A stretch of 64,000 nucleotides of DNA, taken from the NCBI RefSeq assembly GCF_900129885.1, contig NZ_FQXE01000013.1, forward strand, positions 62,001 to 126,000, given 5' to 3'. The translations under genes and the position numbers were made by a program. Position 1 is the first letter of the stretch. Each line of letters opens with the position of its first letter. Below are positions 8,650 to 20,551 of the stretch, piece by piece. The notes below the pieces were generated by a model. It worked only from the letters and a program-made list of their open reading frames with translations. It was not told where the DNA came from and did not search any database. Source of the stretch: Pollutimonas bauzanensis. Lineage in GTDB: Bacteria; Pseudomonadota; Gammaproteobacteria; Burkholderiales; Burkholderiaceae_B.

Positions 8650-10158
8650 ATGTCCATGACGACCCTCTGCAACAAGACCGCTTTGCTCACGCCGGCCCAG
8701 ATGGCCCTGGCCGATAGCGCCGCCGTGGCGGCCGGAATCAGCGGCATGGCCCTGATGGAAGCGGCCGGCTCGGCCGTGGCCAATGCGGTGGGGGCCCGCT
8801 GGACCAAGCGTCCGGTGCTGGTCTTGTGCGGGCCGGGCAATAACGGCGGCGATGGCCTCGTGGCGGCCCGGCATCTGCATGACGCGGGCTGGCCGGTCAG
8901 CGTAGGCCTGCTGGGAAGCCCTGACCTGCTGGCGGGCGATGCCGCGCGGCACGCCGCCCTGTGGCGGGGGAAAATCCAGCCGCTGAGCATCGATTTATTG
9001 CAAGAGGCGCATCTGGTGGTCGATGCCATGTTCGGGGCGGGCTTGTCCCGGCCGCTGGCCGGCTTGCCCGCTCTCCTTGCGCAGGCCCTGATAGAGCGCC
9101 GCATTCCGGTCTGCGCGGTCGATGTCCCCAGCGGGCTGGATGGCGCCAGCGGCCAGGTCCAGGGCGTGGCCGCGCCCGCCGAAATAACGGTGACTTTCTT
9201 TCGCAAGAAGCCCGGCCATGTCCTGATGCCGGGCAAGCTGCTGTGCGGCGAAGTCATCGTGGCCGATATCGGCATCCCGGACTCGGTGCTCGCGTCGGTG
9301 GCTCCCGCGGCTTTCGAGAACGCGCCCGCATTGTGGCAGGAGGCTTACCCCTGGCCCCGGACCGACGCGCACAAGTACCAGCGCGGCCACGTTTTGGTGG
9401 TGGGCGGCGCCACCATGACCGGCGCCGCGCGCCTGTCGGCCATGGCCGCCGCGCGGGTCGGGGCCGGGCTGGTCACCGTGGCCGCGCCCGCTTCATCCTG
9501 GGCGGTATATGCCAGCGCGCTGACCAGCGTGATGGTCCAGCCCGTCAATGATGCGGGCATGCTCAAGGACATACTCGCCGACGAACGCAAGAACGCCGTC
9601 GTCATCGGCCCCGGCGCCGGCGTGTCGGACGCCACCAGAGCCTATGTGCTGGCGGTGCTGGCCAGCGGCCGCGCCACGGTGCTCGATGCCGATGCGATCA
9701 GCGTGTTCGGGCCGGCGCCGCAGTCCTTGTTTGACGCGATTGCCGGGCCCTGCGTATTGACGCCCCACGAGGGCGAGTTCGGGCGCGTGTTCGGCGCCGG
9801 CGACGGCGGCAAGCTCGAGCGCGCCCGCGCGGCGGCCAGGCAAAGTGGCGCAGTGCTGGTGTTGAAAGGCCCGGATACGGTCATTGCCGCAAGCGACGGG
9901 CGCGCCATCATCAATACCAACGCGCCCCCCGACCTGGCGACCGGCGGCACCGGCGATGTGCTGGCCGGGCTGATTGCCGGCCTGATGGCGCAGGGGATGG
10001 ACGCCTTTCGCGCCGCGGCGGCTGCGGTGTGGCTGCATGGCGAGGCCGCTGCGCTGTTCGGGCCCGGGCTGGTCTCGGAAGACCTGCCCGGGCTGTTGCC
10101 GCGCGCGTTGCGCCGCCTCAAACGATCAGTGGGACAGCAGGATAGGCACCGTCATTGA
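8650..10158 (+). CDS. nnr: Bifunctional NAD(P)H-hydrate epimerase / ADP-dependent NAD(P)H-hydrate dehydratase
   Basis: A 502-residue fusion. The N-terminal YjeF_N domain (about residues 1-220), with GPGNNGGDG, epimerises R- and S-NAD(P)HX. The C-terminal carbohydrate-kinase-like domain (about 235-495), with [24 protein letters not shown] and [13 protein letters not shown], dehydrates S-NAD(P)HX using ADP. Together they repair hydrated nicotinamide cofactors in the cytosol. It diverges from the YadG-like gene. Its last 33 bases overlap the end of the convergent Usp gene. Confidence 0.96.
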   Translation: MSMTTLCNKTALLTPAQMALADSAAVAAGISGMALMEAAGSAVANAVGARWTKRPVLVLCGPGNNGGDGLVAARHLHDAGWPVSVGLLGSPDLLAGDAARHAALWRGKIQPLSIDLLQEAHLVVDAMFGAGLSRPLAGLPALLAQALIERRIPVCAVDVPSGLDGASGQVQGVAAPAEITVTFFRKKPGHVLMPGKLLCGEVIVADIGIPDSVLASVAPAAFENAPALWQEAYPWPRTDAHKYQRGHVLVVGGATMTGAARLSAMAAARVGAGLVTVAAPASSWAVYASALTSVMVQPVNDAGMLKDILADERKNAVVIGPGAGVSDATRAYVLAVLASGRATVLDADAISVFGPAPQSLFDAIAGPCVLTPHEGEFGRVFGAGDGGKLERARAAARQSGAVLVLKGPDTVIAASDGRAIINTNAPPDLATGGTGDVLAGLIAGLMAQGMDAFRAAAAAVWLHGEAAALFGPGLVSEDLPGLLPRALRRLKRSVGQQDRHRH

Positions 10159-10962
10159 GCTGAGCAGGGTCCGCGATGCCCCGCCCATGACCCATTGGCG
10201 CATCCGGCTGTGCCCGTAGGCCCCCATGATGATCAGGTCGCTGCCGTGGTCGGTGGCGCTGTTCAATATGATATTGCCTACACCGAAGCCTTCGCTTTCC
10301 TTGAATATTTCACGCGGCTTGGGGTAGCCCAGCGAGGCGCAGTAGTCGGCGAAATCATTCTCGCGCAAGTCCTGCTTGCGCAGGTTTTCGGGTTGCGGGT
10401 CGACGGTCAGCACCACCAGTTCGGAGCAGGATTGCAATATGGGCGAGGCGTCCATGAAAGCGCGCGCCGACTCGCGCCGGTGGTCCCAGCAGAACAGCAC
10501 GCGCCGGCCTATGGGCAGCACTTCGCCCACGGCCGGGATCATCAGCACCGGGCGGCCCGCGGCCATCACGACCGATTCCGGCAAATTGGGCACGATCGCC
10601 GCCACCGTATCCCTGTTGTCGGATTTGCTCATGATCAGCAGATCGCAATAGCGGGCATGCATGGCCAGGGCTTCGTCCGGCGCGCCTTGCGGCGTGCGCC
10701 AGTGGGCGGTGACACCCGCGGCGGCGGTTTCATGGGTGAACAGTTTCTGGATTTCGCCGCGTTCATGGGCCGCCTGGTTGCGCAGCACATGGTAGATTTC
10801 ATCGGGAATCACCGTGTCTTCATGCATATACCGCGCCGCCAGCTCGCCGGGATAAACACCTATCAATTCCGCCTTGTGATCGGAGGCCAGCTGAATGGCT
10901 GCGCGCAGACGACGCTTGCAGCCGGAATCGTGGTTGAGATGGATGGCAATACGTCCGAGCAT
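10126..10962 (-). CDS. Tandem-domain universal stress protein
   Basis: A 278-residue protein made of two UspA domains. The first (about 1-140) ends in SVVMAAGRPVLMIP and lacks a clean ATP loop. The second (about 150-278) carries the ATP-binding pattern G-x2-G-x9-G-S/A in GAYGHSRMRQWVMGGASR. The start at 10962 is supported by GGAGG a few bases upstream and by the family opening. The frame stays open for about 58 further codons upstream without support. It diverges from the HAD gene across a region containing a tandem repeat (11061-11086). Stress physiology is inferred from family. Confidence 0.9.
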   Translation of the reverse strand: MLGRIAIHLNHDSGCKRRLRAAIQLASDHKAELIGVYPGELAARYMHEDTVIPDEIYHVLRNQAAHERGEIQKLFTHETAAAGVTAHWRTPQGAPDEALAMHARYCDLLIMSKSDNRDTVAAIVPNLPESVVMAAGRPVLMIPAVGEVLPIGRRVLFCWDHRRESARAFMDASPILQSCSELVVLTVDPQPENLRKQDLRENDFADYCASLGYPKPREIFKESEGFGVGNIILNSATDHGSDLIIMGAYGHSRMRQWVMGGASRTLLSSMTVPILLSH

Positions 10963-11060
10963 AAGAACCTCCGTGAGGGAAATGTTTTTATCAATCTTTC
11001 GTCCCGCTTTATCAGCATAATACCCGGCTTGCAGTGATTCGGCATCCATTACCGCGATCC

Positions 11061-11090
11061 GCGGCGCGCATATGCGGCGCGCATATGCGC
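11061..11090. repeat. Tandem 13-bp repeat with CATATG-centred palindromes
   Basis: The 13-base unit GCGGCGCGCATAT occurs twice back to back (11061-11073 and 11074-11086). Each copy centres on CATATG. The second lies in a perfect 12-base palindrome GCGCATATGCGC (11079-11090) and the first in a 10-base one (11067-11076). It sits between the divergent usp and HAD genes, so it may be an operator pair. The binding protein is unknown. Confidence 0.5.
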
Positions 11091-11172
11091 CGGTCCATAA
11101 TCGCTTAAACTTTCCCTTGTTCCGCAAGCCGCGCATTTGCGCGCGTGGCGGCCCATGACACGAGATCCCCGC

Positions 11173-13839
<2,667 letters not shown>

Positions 13840-13942
13840 GATTTTTCTAATTGGATGGCGGCTAAAATCGTGCAGTGTAGCGCATGTATTACTATATCTT
13901 TCTTCCTTTTCACCTTCCCCCCGCTACACACCGAGAACAACC

Positions 13943-14926
13943 ATGACGCATGCGGCGCACGAGCACGACCACGACCATTCCCATGGCGAGCAGGCTGATG
14001 ATCACCGCCATGAACATCATCATCACGACCAGCCGTCGCCCGCCGGCATTTACCTGATCTCGCCGTCGGGCGCCGTCGCCGACCCGGCCGCGCTCGACCT
14101 TGCGCGCCTGCGCCTGGGCGAGCTCGGGTTCAAGACCGCCGTCGACCGCAGCGCGCTGGCGGTGCACGAGCGTTTCGCCGGCACCGACAAGCAGCGCCTG
14201 GCCGGCATTGCGCGGGCCTTGAAGCAGAAGCATCCCATCGTCATGGCGACCCGCGGCGGCTACGGCCTCAGCCGCCTGTTGCCTTTCATCGACTGGGCGG
14301 CGGTGGCCGAGAGCGGCAAGATCTTCATAGGCCAAAGCGACTTTACGGCATTCAGCCTGGCCTTGCTGGCGAAAACCGGCGCCAGCAGTTACGCCGGCCC
14401 CACGGCCGTCCACGATTTCGGCGCCAAGAAGATGGATGACCTCACCGCCGCGCTGTTTGCCGAAAGCATGCGCCGCGAGCTCGAAGTCCTGAGCTTCGAG
14501 TCGCCGGACTCCGATCCGGTCGATGCGCGCGGCGTTTTATGGGGCGGCAATCTTGCCCTGGTGGCGTCGCTGCTCGGCACCCCCTACATGCCGGATATCG
14601 ACGGCGGGATCCTTTTCCTGGAAGACGTGGCCGAGCATCCCTTCAGGATAGAGCGCATGCTTACCCAGTTGTGGCATGCCGGCGTTCTCGGGCGCCAGAA
14701 GGCAATAGTGCTCGGCCGTTTCACCGATTACCGCCTCGCGGCGCACGACAACGGTTTCGACCTGCCTTCCGTGTTGGCGTGGCTGCGCGCGACCGTCAAA
14801 GTGCCGGTGGTGACCGGCTTGCCCTACGGCCACGTGCGGGTCAAGGCGACGCTTCCAATCGGCAAGAAAGTCGGGGTGGCGACCGAGGCGGGCATGGCGC
14901 ACCTGGTGCTCGAAGAGCATTTTTAG
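13943..14926 (+). CDS. ldcA: LD-carboxypeptidase (S66) with His-rich N-terminal extension
   Basis: A 327-residue muramoyltetrapeptide carboxypeptidase, which removes the terminal D-Ala from recycled L-Ala-Glu-DAP-D-Ala tetrapeptides in the cytosol. The Ser nucleophile is in GQSDFT, the Glu is in ILFLEDVAEHP, and the His is in LPYGHVRVKA-x-LPIG, the Ser-Glu-His set of family S66. The catalytic domain starts at residue 35 (GIYLISPSGAV). Before it, residues 1-30 contain 12 histidines mixed with Asp/Glu, a likely metal-binding tail not present in E. coli LdcA. No signal peptide is seen. The frame extends upstream into the MFS gene, but the ATG at 13943 is the natural start. Confidence 0.93.
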   Translation: MTHAAHEHDHDHSHGEQADDHRHEHHHHDQPSPAGIYLISPSGAVADPAALDLARLRLGELGFKTAVDRSALAVHERFAGTDKQRLAGIARALKQKHPIVMATRGGYGLSRLLPFIDWAAVAESGKIFIGQSDFTAFSLALLAKTGASSYAGPTAVHDFGAKKMDDLTAALFAESMRRELEVLSFESPDSDPVDARGVLWGGNLALVASLLGTPYMPDIDGGILFLEDVAEHPFRIERMLTQLWHAGVLGRQKAIVLGRFTDYRLAAHDNGFDLPSVLAWLRATVKVPVVTGLPYGHVRVKATLPIGKKVGVATEAGMAHLVLEEHF

Positions 14927-14951
14927 GCCCGACTTGTTAAACTAACGGGTT

Positions 14952-14984
14952 ATGTCGACTTTTTTACGTGATACCACTAAGTGA
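14952..14984 (+). CDS. Short leader ORF (10 codons) overlapping the ybiT start
   Basis: ATG at 14952 opens [10 protein letters not shown] and stops at TGA 14982-14984. That stop overlaps the GTG start of ybiT (GTGA at 14981-14984). The ORF lies just after ldcA. ybiT has no Shine-Dalgarno sequence of its own, so this ORF may bring ribosomes to it by termination-reinitiation. Translation is not proven; coding status rests on position only. Confidence 0.4.
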   Translation: MSTFLRDTTK

Positions 14985-16582
14985 TCTCCACTGCAAATCT
15001 TACTATCCAGTTCGGCCCCAAGCCTTTATTCGAAAACGTCAGTGTCAAGTTTGGGGAGGGCAACCGCTACGGCTTGATTGGCGCCAACGGTTCGGGAAAA
15101 TCCACCTTTATGAAGATAATTGGCGGCGATCTCGAATCCAGCGCCGGCAATGTGTCGCTCGAGCCCGGCGTGCGCCTGGGCAAGCTGCGCCAGGACCAAT
15201 TTGCCTTTGAAGATACACGGGTGCTGGATGTGGTCATGATGGGCCACGAAGAAATGTGGCAGGTGATGTCCGAGCGCGACGCCATATACGCCAACCCCGA
15301 CGCGACCGAAGACGACTATATGCACGCGGCCAATCTGGAGGCCAAGTTTTCCGAATACGACGGCTATACGGCCGAGGCGCGCGCCGGCGAGCTCTTGCTC
15401 GGGCTGGAAATCCCGGTCGAGCAGCACAACCAGCCCATGCGCGAGATCGCCCCGGGCTGGAAGCTGCGGGTGCTGCTGGCCCAGGCGCTGTTCTCGAACC
15501 CCGATGTGCTGCTGCTGGACGAGCCCACCAACAACCTGGATATCAACACCATACGCTGGCTGGAAGACGTGCTCAACGGTTACCAAAGCACGATGATCAT
15601 CATCAGCCACGACAGGCACTTCCTGAACCAGGTATGCACGCACATGGCCGACCTGGATTATCGCGAATTGCGCATCTATCCGGGCAACTACGATGACTAC
15701 ATGCTGGCGTCGACCCAGGCGCGCGAGCGCGTTTCGTCGTCCAACGCCAAGGCCAAGGAACGCGTCGCCGAGCTGCAGGACTTCGTGCGCCGCTTTGCCG
15801 CGAACAAGTCCAAGGCGCGCCAGGCCACATCGCGCCTGAAACAGATCGACCGCATCAAGGCCGCGGCCGTCGAGGTCAAGCCCTCGTCGCGCCAGAATCC
15901 CTATATCCGTTTCGAGCAGACCAAGGTGCTGCACCGTCTGGCCGTCACCATCGAATCCATCAGCAAATCGTACGACAAGCCCGTCATCAAGCCTTTCTCC
16001 ACCATGGTGGAAGCGGGCGAGAAAATCGCCATCATCGGCGCCAACGGCGTGGGCAAGACCACGCTGCTGCGCATGCTCGCGGGAGACCTGCAGCCCGACA
16101 CGGGTTCGATCAAATGGTCCGAAAGCGCCGACATCGGCTATATGGCGCAGGACGTGTCCGATCAGTTCCAGTCCGACAAGACGCTGTTCGACTGGCTCAG
16201 CGAGTACCGCCAGGCCGGCGACGATGACCAGTCCATGCGTTCGGTGATGGGCCGCATGCTGTTCTCGGGCGACGATATCGGCAAGGAAGTCAGGGTGCTG
16301 TCGGGCGGTGAAAAAAACCGCATGAGCTTCGGGCGGCTTATGCTGGGCCGCCACAACGTCATGCTGCTGGACGAGCCGACCAACCACCTGGACATGGAAT
16401 CGATCGAGTCTTTGCAATTCGCCCTGGAAAAATACGCCGGGACCCTGGTTTTCGTATCGCATGACCGTGAATTCGTATCGGGCGTCGCGACCCGGATATT
16501 TGAAATCATGCCGAATGGCGAGATTGTCGATTACCTGGGCGGCTACGAGGACTACCTAAGCTCGCGCGGCATCGAGGCCTGA
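14981..16582 (+). CDS. ybiT: ABC-F family ATPase YbiT
   Basis: A 533-residue soluble protein with two ABC ATPase domains and no membrane segment, matching E. coli YbiT almost block for block ([63 protein letters not shown]). Two Walker A motifs (GANGSGKST and GANGVGKTT) and two DEPTN boxes are intact, with the charged interdomain linker at about residues 240-320. ABC-F proteins act on ribosomes in translation control or antibiotic protection. The start is GTG at 14981, as in the family alignment. It is preceded and overlapped by a 10-codon ORF and followed by yigZ after 12 bases. Confidence 0.96.
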   Translation: MISTANLTIQFGPKPLFENVSVKFGEGNRYGLIGANGSGKSTFMKIIGGDLESSAGNVSLEPGVRLGKLRQDQFAFEDTRVLDVVMMGHEEMWQVMSERDAIYANPDATEDDYMHAANLEAKFSEYDGYTAEARAGELLLGLEIPVEQHNQPMREIAPGWKLRVLLAQALFSNPDVLLLDEPTNNLDINTIRWLEDVLNGYQSTMIIISHDRHFLNQVCTHMADLDYRELRIYPGNYDDYMLASTQARERVSSSNAKAKERVAELQDFVRRFAANKSKARQATSRLKQIDRIKAAAVEVKPSSRQNPYIRFEQTKVLHRLAVTIESISKSYDKPVIKPFSTMVEAGEKIAIIGANGVGKTTLLRMLAGDLQPDTGSIKWSESADIGYMAQDVSDQFQSDKTLFDWLSEYRQAGDDDQSMRSVMGRMLFSGDDIGKEVRVLSGGEKNRMSFGRLMLGRHNVMLLDEPTNHLDMESIESLQFALEKYAGTLVFVSHDREFVSGVATRIFEIMPNGEIVDYLGGYEDYLSSRGIEA

Positions 16583-16594
16583 CCTCCCGCCGCC

Positions 16595-17182
16595 ATGCCT
16601 TACACCTTGACCGGGCTGGCCACGCATCAGGAAGACATCAAGAAAAGCCGCTTCCTGGCGCTGGCGGACGCCGTGCAGGGCCCCGCCGATGCCATGCGAT
16701 TCTTCGCCGCCCACAGCGTGGCCGACGCCACCCACAATTGCTGGGCCTACCGGATAGGCGGCGAATACCGGTATAACGATGATGGGGAACCCGGCGGCAC
16801 GGCCGGCCGCCCGATACTGCAGGCCATCGAAGGCCAGCGCTGCGACCGGGTTGCCGTGCTGGTAGTGCGCTGGTTCGGCGGCATCAAACTGGGCCCCGGC
16901 GGGCTGGTGCGCGCCTATGGCGGCACCGCGGCGCAATGCTTGCGGCTGGCGGCCAAATCGGAATTGATCGACGAAGTGTCCGTGGATTGCCATTGCCCTT
17001 TCGCGGATATGGCGATAGTCCAATCCCGGCTGGCCGGATTCCAGGCGCGCATCGTCGACGAAGCCTTCGACGGCGAGGGCGTGCGCTGGCGCCTTGCTGT
17101 CGCGCGCGGCCAGGAAAAATCGCTGGCGGAGGCATTCCTCAACCTGACGCGCGGCCAGGGGAAGTGGCATTTCGCCCTATGA
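16595..17182 (+). CDS. yigZ: YigZ/IMPACT family protein
   Basis: A 195-residue protein of the UPF0029 family, related to the N-terminal part of eukaryotic IMPACT. Diagnostic blocks are KKSRFLA, the central NCWAYRIGGEYRYNDDGEPGGTAGRPIL, and VVRWFGGIKLGPGGLVRAYG. A C-terminal DUF1949-like domain follows (about residues 130-195). Its role is not settled; a link to translation has been suggested for homologues, and it sits here just downstream of ybiT. It overlaps the convergent thioredoxin gene by six bases. Confidence 0.95.
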   Translation: MPYTLTGLATHQEDIKKSRFLALADAVQGPADAMRFFAAHSVADATHNCWAYRIGGEYRYNDDGEPGGTAGRPILQAIEGQRCDRVAVLVVRWFGGIKLGPGGLVRAYGGTAAQCLRLAAKSELIDEVSVDCHCPFADMAIVQSRLAGFQARIVDEAFDGEGVRWRLAVARGQEKSLAEAFLNLTRGQGKWHFAL

Positions 17183-17560
17183 CTCGTCGTTGTCGTCCTG
17201 GCTTTGCTGCGCGGCGATCTCGGCGTGCACCTGCTCCATATCGACGGCCTTGATCTGAGTGATCAGCTCCTGCAGCTGCCCGGCCGACAGCGCGCCGGGC
17301 TGGGAGAAAAGCAGGACCTGCTCGCGGAACACCATGAGCGTGGGAATGGAGCGTATGCTCATCCCCGCGGCCAATTCCTGCTGGTCTTCGGTGTTGACCT
17401 TGGCGAAGGTGATGTCCTCGTGCTGACCGGAGGCTTCCTCGAAAATCGGAGCGAAATTCCGGCATGGGCCGCACCAGGGAGCCCAAAAGTCCACGATCAG
17501 CGGCTTGCTGTCCTTGAGAGCCGACTGGAAAGTGTCTTTGTTCAAATCAATGGTGCTCAT
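17177..17560 (-). CDS. Thioredoxin family protein
   Basis: A 127-residue thioredoxin. The redox motif is WCGPC within DFWAPWCGPCRNFAPIF, and the cis-proline lies in SIPTLMVF. There is no signal peptide, so it is cytoplasmic. It is about 18 residues longer than E. coli Trx1, with an acidic, Gln-rich C-terminal tail (ending in DDNDES). The start at 17560 follows a purine-rich GGGGAG. An intrinsic terminator for the upstream GGDEF-EAL gene (17576-17598) separates the two. Whether it is the main thioredoxin cannot be told. Confidence 0.93.
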   Translation of the reverse strand: MSTIDLNKDTFQSALKDSKPLIVDFWAPWCGPCRNFAPIFEEASGQHEDITFAKVNTEDQQELAAGMSIRSIPTLMVFREQVLLFSQPGALSAGQLQELITQIKAVDMEQVHAEIAAQQSQDDNDES

Positions 17561-17575
17561 AGGAACTCCCCAAAC

Positions 17576-17598
17576 AAAAAGCGGCTTAATAGCCGCTT
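17576..17598 (-). terminator. Rho-independent terminator of the GGDEF-EAL gene
   Basis: Read on the minus strand, AAGCGGCT pairs perfectly with AGCCGCTT around an ATTA loop. The stem runs directly into a tract of five T. It lies 18 bases after the stop codon of the GGDEF-EAL gene and just before the thioredoxin start. Confidence 0.85.
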
Positions 17599-17616
17599 GT
17601 TCAAATGAAATGTACT

Positions 17617-20373
17617 TCAGCTTAGTATACTGCCTTTGGCATGCCCTTTGCCTGCGCGCAGCGTTTGCTCGAGTTCGCCCGCCGTAAGCGGCTTGCTGAA
17701 ATAATAGCCTTGTATCTGATCGCAACCCTTCTGCCGCAGATAGCTCAGTTGCGCCGGCGTTTCGACGCCTTCGGCGATGACCTGCAGCCGCAGGCTGTGC
17801 GCCAGCCCGATGATGGCCGCCACGATTGCCGCGCCGTTGGAATTGGCGCTGATTTCCCGGACGAAGGACTGGTCGATTTTCAGTGTGTCTATGGGCAGGC
17901 GCGTCAAATAGGACAGGCTGGAGTAGCCTGTGCCGAAGTCGTCGAGCGACAGTTCCAGGCCCAGCCGCTTCAGGTCCCGCAGGATGTCGATGGCGCGCTT
18001 GATATCGGCCATCAGCAGGCTCTCGGTCAGTTCGATTTCCAGGTACTGCGGCGCCAGCCCGGTCTCTTGCAGTATCTCGGCGATCGCCTGCGCCAGGTCC
18101 TTGGCGCCGAACTGGCGCGCGGACAGGTTGACCGCGACTCTCAAGTTGGCCAGTCCCGCGTCCTGCCACGCTTTATTCTGCAGGCAGGCATTGCGCAGCA
18201 CCCAGCTGCCTATGGGAACGATAAGCCCGGTTTCCTCCGCCAGGCCAATGAAACGGTCGGGGAAAATCATGCCAAGCTCGGGATGCTGCCATCGGATCAG
18301 GGCTTCCATGCCGTGGATTCTGCCGGTTTTCAGGCTGATTTGCGGCTGGTAGTGCAGCACGAACTCATCGCGCTCGATCGCGCGGCGCAGGTCGGTTTCC
18401 AGGCGCAGCCGTTCAAGCGCTTTTTCGTTCATCGCGGGAGTGAAGAACTGGAAATTGTTGCGGCCGGTTTCCTTGGTGTGGTAGAGAGCGATATCGGCGT
18501 GCTTGATCAGGGTTTCCGGATCTTCGCCATCTTGCGGATAGATGGCAATGCCGATGCTGCAGGTCGTATGAAAGCTGTGGCCGTCGATTTTCAGGGGCTG
18601 CGCGATCACATCCATGACCATCTGCAATACATTGGCGGGGGATATGTCGCCCGGCCGGACGGGCAGGATCAGGACGAATTCATCGCCGCCCTGGCGCGCC
18701 ACGGTATCGCCGTCGCGCAGGACGTGCTGCATGCGCTTGGAGATCTGCTGCAACAGCAGGTCTCCCGCGCTGTGCCCCAGGCTGTCGTTGACGAATTTGA
18801 AATGGTCGAGATCCAGGAAGCCGACCCACAGCTGGCCGTCATGGCTGGATGAAGATGCGATGGCGCGGCGCAGCCGCTCGCGCAGCAGCTTGCGGTTTGC
18901 CAGGCCGGTCAGCGCATCATGGTTGGCCTGGGATTCAAGCTCGTCCTGATAGTGCTTGGTTTCGGTGATGTCATACTTGGCCGCGACAAAATGGCCGACC
19001 GCGCCGGTATCGTCCTTGACCGGGGCGATATGCACCTTGCTCCAGAACAGCGTGCCGTCCTTGCGGTAGTTGCGTATGGTGGCATGGCCCTCGCGCCGCT
19101 CCGACAGTATGGCGCGGATCTGCGTCAGTCCGGCCTGCTCGCGATCCTCGCCATGCAGTATGCGCAGGCTCTGGCCGATGATATCCTGCGCCGTATAGCC
19201 GGTCATGCGCTGGAAGGCCGGATTGACATATTCGACGGGGTAATCAGGCGGATCGGCGCTGGTGATGACGATGGCATTGGCGCTGGCCTCGATGGCGCGC
19301 TGGCGCAGATACAGCGCGGCTTCCGCGCTCTTGCGCTGGTCGCGGTTGCGCAGCGACTGGAGCGCCACCATGACACTCTGGGCCAGGCCTTCGAGCAAGC
19401 CCAATTCTTCTTCGTCGAAGGCGGTTTCCTCCGCCGCATAGACATTCAGGATTCCGAAGATGCGTTCGTCCTGGATCAGCGGCAGGGCGACTTTGGAATG
19501 AAAGCCGTGGCGCAATGCCGCCAGCCTCCATGGCAGGTGGACTTCCCGGGCGAAATTGCGGGCCGTCACGGGGCGCCGGGTGCGCAGCGCGCTCTCGATA
19601 GTGCTCAGGCGCTGCGGCTCGTCGATCAACGGTTTCCTGATGCTTTCAATATAGCCCTGGTTCTTGCCGGCGATATTGGTCAAGGCTATGCTTTCGCCAT
19701 CGTCCTGCAGCAGGCCCGTCCAGGCCATCATGTAGCCGGCTGCGACCACGACTTCGCAAATTCCTTGCAGCAGCGCGTTCTCGTCGTCGGCCTGGGCGAT
19801 CTTGCGCCCGCAGTCGTGGATGGCGCGCAGCGCGCGATGGCTGCGCCGCAGGGATTCCTGCAGGAGGTATTCTTCAGTGACGTCGCTGCCCACGCTGCTG
19901 ATGCGCTCGAGGCCTGGCGCATCCTGCACGACATGAACGGCATAGCGCAGCCAGCGCACCGCGCTGTCGGGGCGCACTATCCGGTAATGGATGACAGCCT
20001 GGCCTTTTTTCCGGACCGTCCGGGCAAAGGCAAGGACCCGTTCCTTGTCTTTGGGATGGACACATTCGAACCATAGGCGCGGGTTGTCATAGAAGGCGCC
20101 GGGCGGGTGCCCGTACACGCGCTCGACCGCCGGGCTGACATAATCGATGCCCCGGCTGGGAAAATAGGAAGTCCACAGCACTTCATTGATCGACGCCAGG
20201 ATTTCCGCCAGCTGCTTTTCCGTCGAGTGCAGGGATAGTTCGACTTCGCGCCTGCGGGCTTCGGACGCCTTATGGAAATACTTCAGCCTGCTCATGAGCA
20301 GAAACACCGGCAGGCCGAGCAGCATGCCGGCGGCCGCGTAGATCAAGGGCAGCCAGTTTTCCATTGGGATCAT
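17617..20373 (-). CDS. PAS-GAF-PAS-GGDEF-EAL bifunctional c-di-GMP signalling protein
   Basis: About 918 residues. A single N-terminal membrane segment (about 8-28) is followed by a PAS domain (about 55-185), a GAF domain (about 205-365), and a second PAS with PAC (about 380-500). A GGDEF domain with intact GGDEF and an EAL domain with EALIRWQHPE and DFGTGYSSLSYL complete it. Both catalytic motifs are preserved, so it could make and degrade c-di-GMP, or one domain may regulate the other. The start is 20373 or 20364; neither has a clear Shine-Dalgarno. It ends at a strong terminator and stands alone. Confidence 0.93.
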   Translation of the reverse strand: MIPMENWLPLIYAAAGMLLGLPVFLLMSRLKYFHKASEARRREVELSLHSTEKQLAEILASINEVLWTSYFPSRGIDYVSPAVERVYGHPPGAFYDNPRLWFECVHPKDKERVLAFARTVRKKGQAVIHYRIVRPDSAVRWLRYAVHVVQDAPGLERISSVGSDVTEEYLLQESLRRSHRALRAIHDCGRKIAQADDENALLQGICEVVVAAGYMMAWTGLLQDDGESIALTNIAGKNQGYIESIRKPLIDEPQRLSTIESALRTRRPVTARNFAREVHLPWRLAALRHGFHSKVALPLIQDERIFGILNVYAAEETAFDEEELGLLEGLAQSVMVALQSLRNRDQRKSAEAALYLRQRAIEASANAIVITSADPPDYPVEYVNPAFQRMTGYTAQDIIGQSLRILHGEDREQAGLTQIRAILSERREGHATIRNYRKDGTLFWSKVHIAPVKDDTGAVGHFVAAKYDITETKHYQDELESQANHDALTGLANRKLLRERLRRAIASSSSHDGQLWVGFLDLDHFKFVNDSLGHSAGDLLLQQISKRMQHVLRDGDTVARQGGDEFVLILPVRPGDISPANVLQMVMDVIAQPLKIDGHSFHTTCSIGIAIYPQDGEDPETLIKHADIALYHTKETGRNNFQFFTPAMNEKALERLRLETDLRRAIERDEFVLHYQPQISLKTGRIHGMEALIRWQHPELGMIFPDRFIGLAEETGLIVPIGSWVLRNACLQNKAWQDAGLANLRVAVNLSARQFGAKDLAQAIAEILQETGLAPQYLEIELTESLLMADIKRAIDILRDLKRLGLELSLDDFGTGYSSLSYLTRLPIDTLKIDQSFVREISANSNGAAIVAAIIGLAHSLRLQVIAEGVETPAQLSYLRQKGCDQIQGYYFSKPLTAGELEQTLRAGKGHAKGSILS

Positions 20374-20551
20374 GAGTGCGGTTTTGCAGTGTGGAATGCC
20401 GCCAGGCGTCCGCCGGGATAGCCGGGAAGAAAGCGCATTTCGCGGGCGAAATGCGGAACGCCGCATTCTAGGGGGCAATGCTGGCGGTGGCCTTGATTTA
20501 AATCATGTGGTGACCAACATATTGGTATTGCAAGGCCGCCCGCCTTTTGGC

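Noticed and set aside
15026-16462. 478-codon minus-strand open frame inside ybiT
   Set aside because: Antisense shadow of a fully recognised ABC-F gene; composition is typical of a reversed coding frame.
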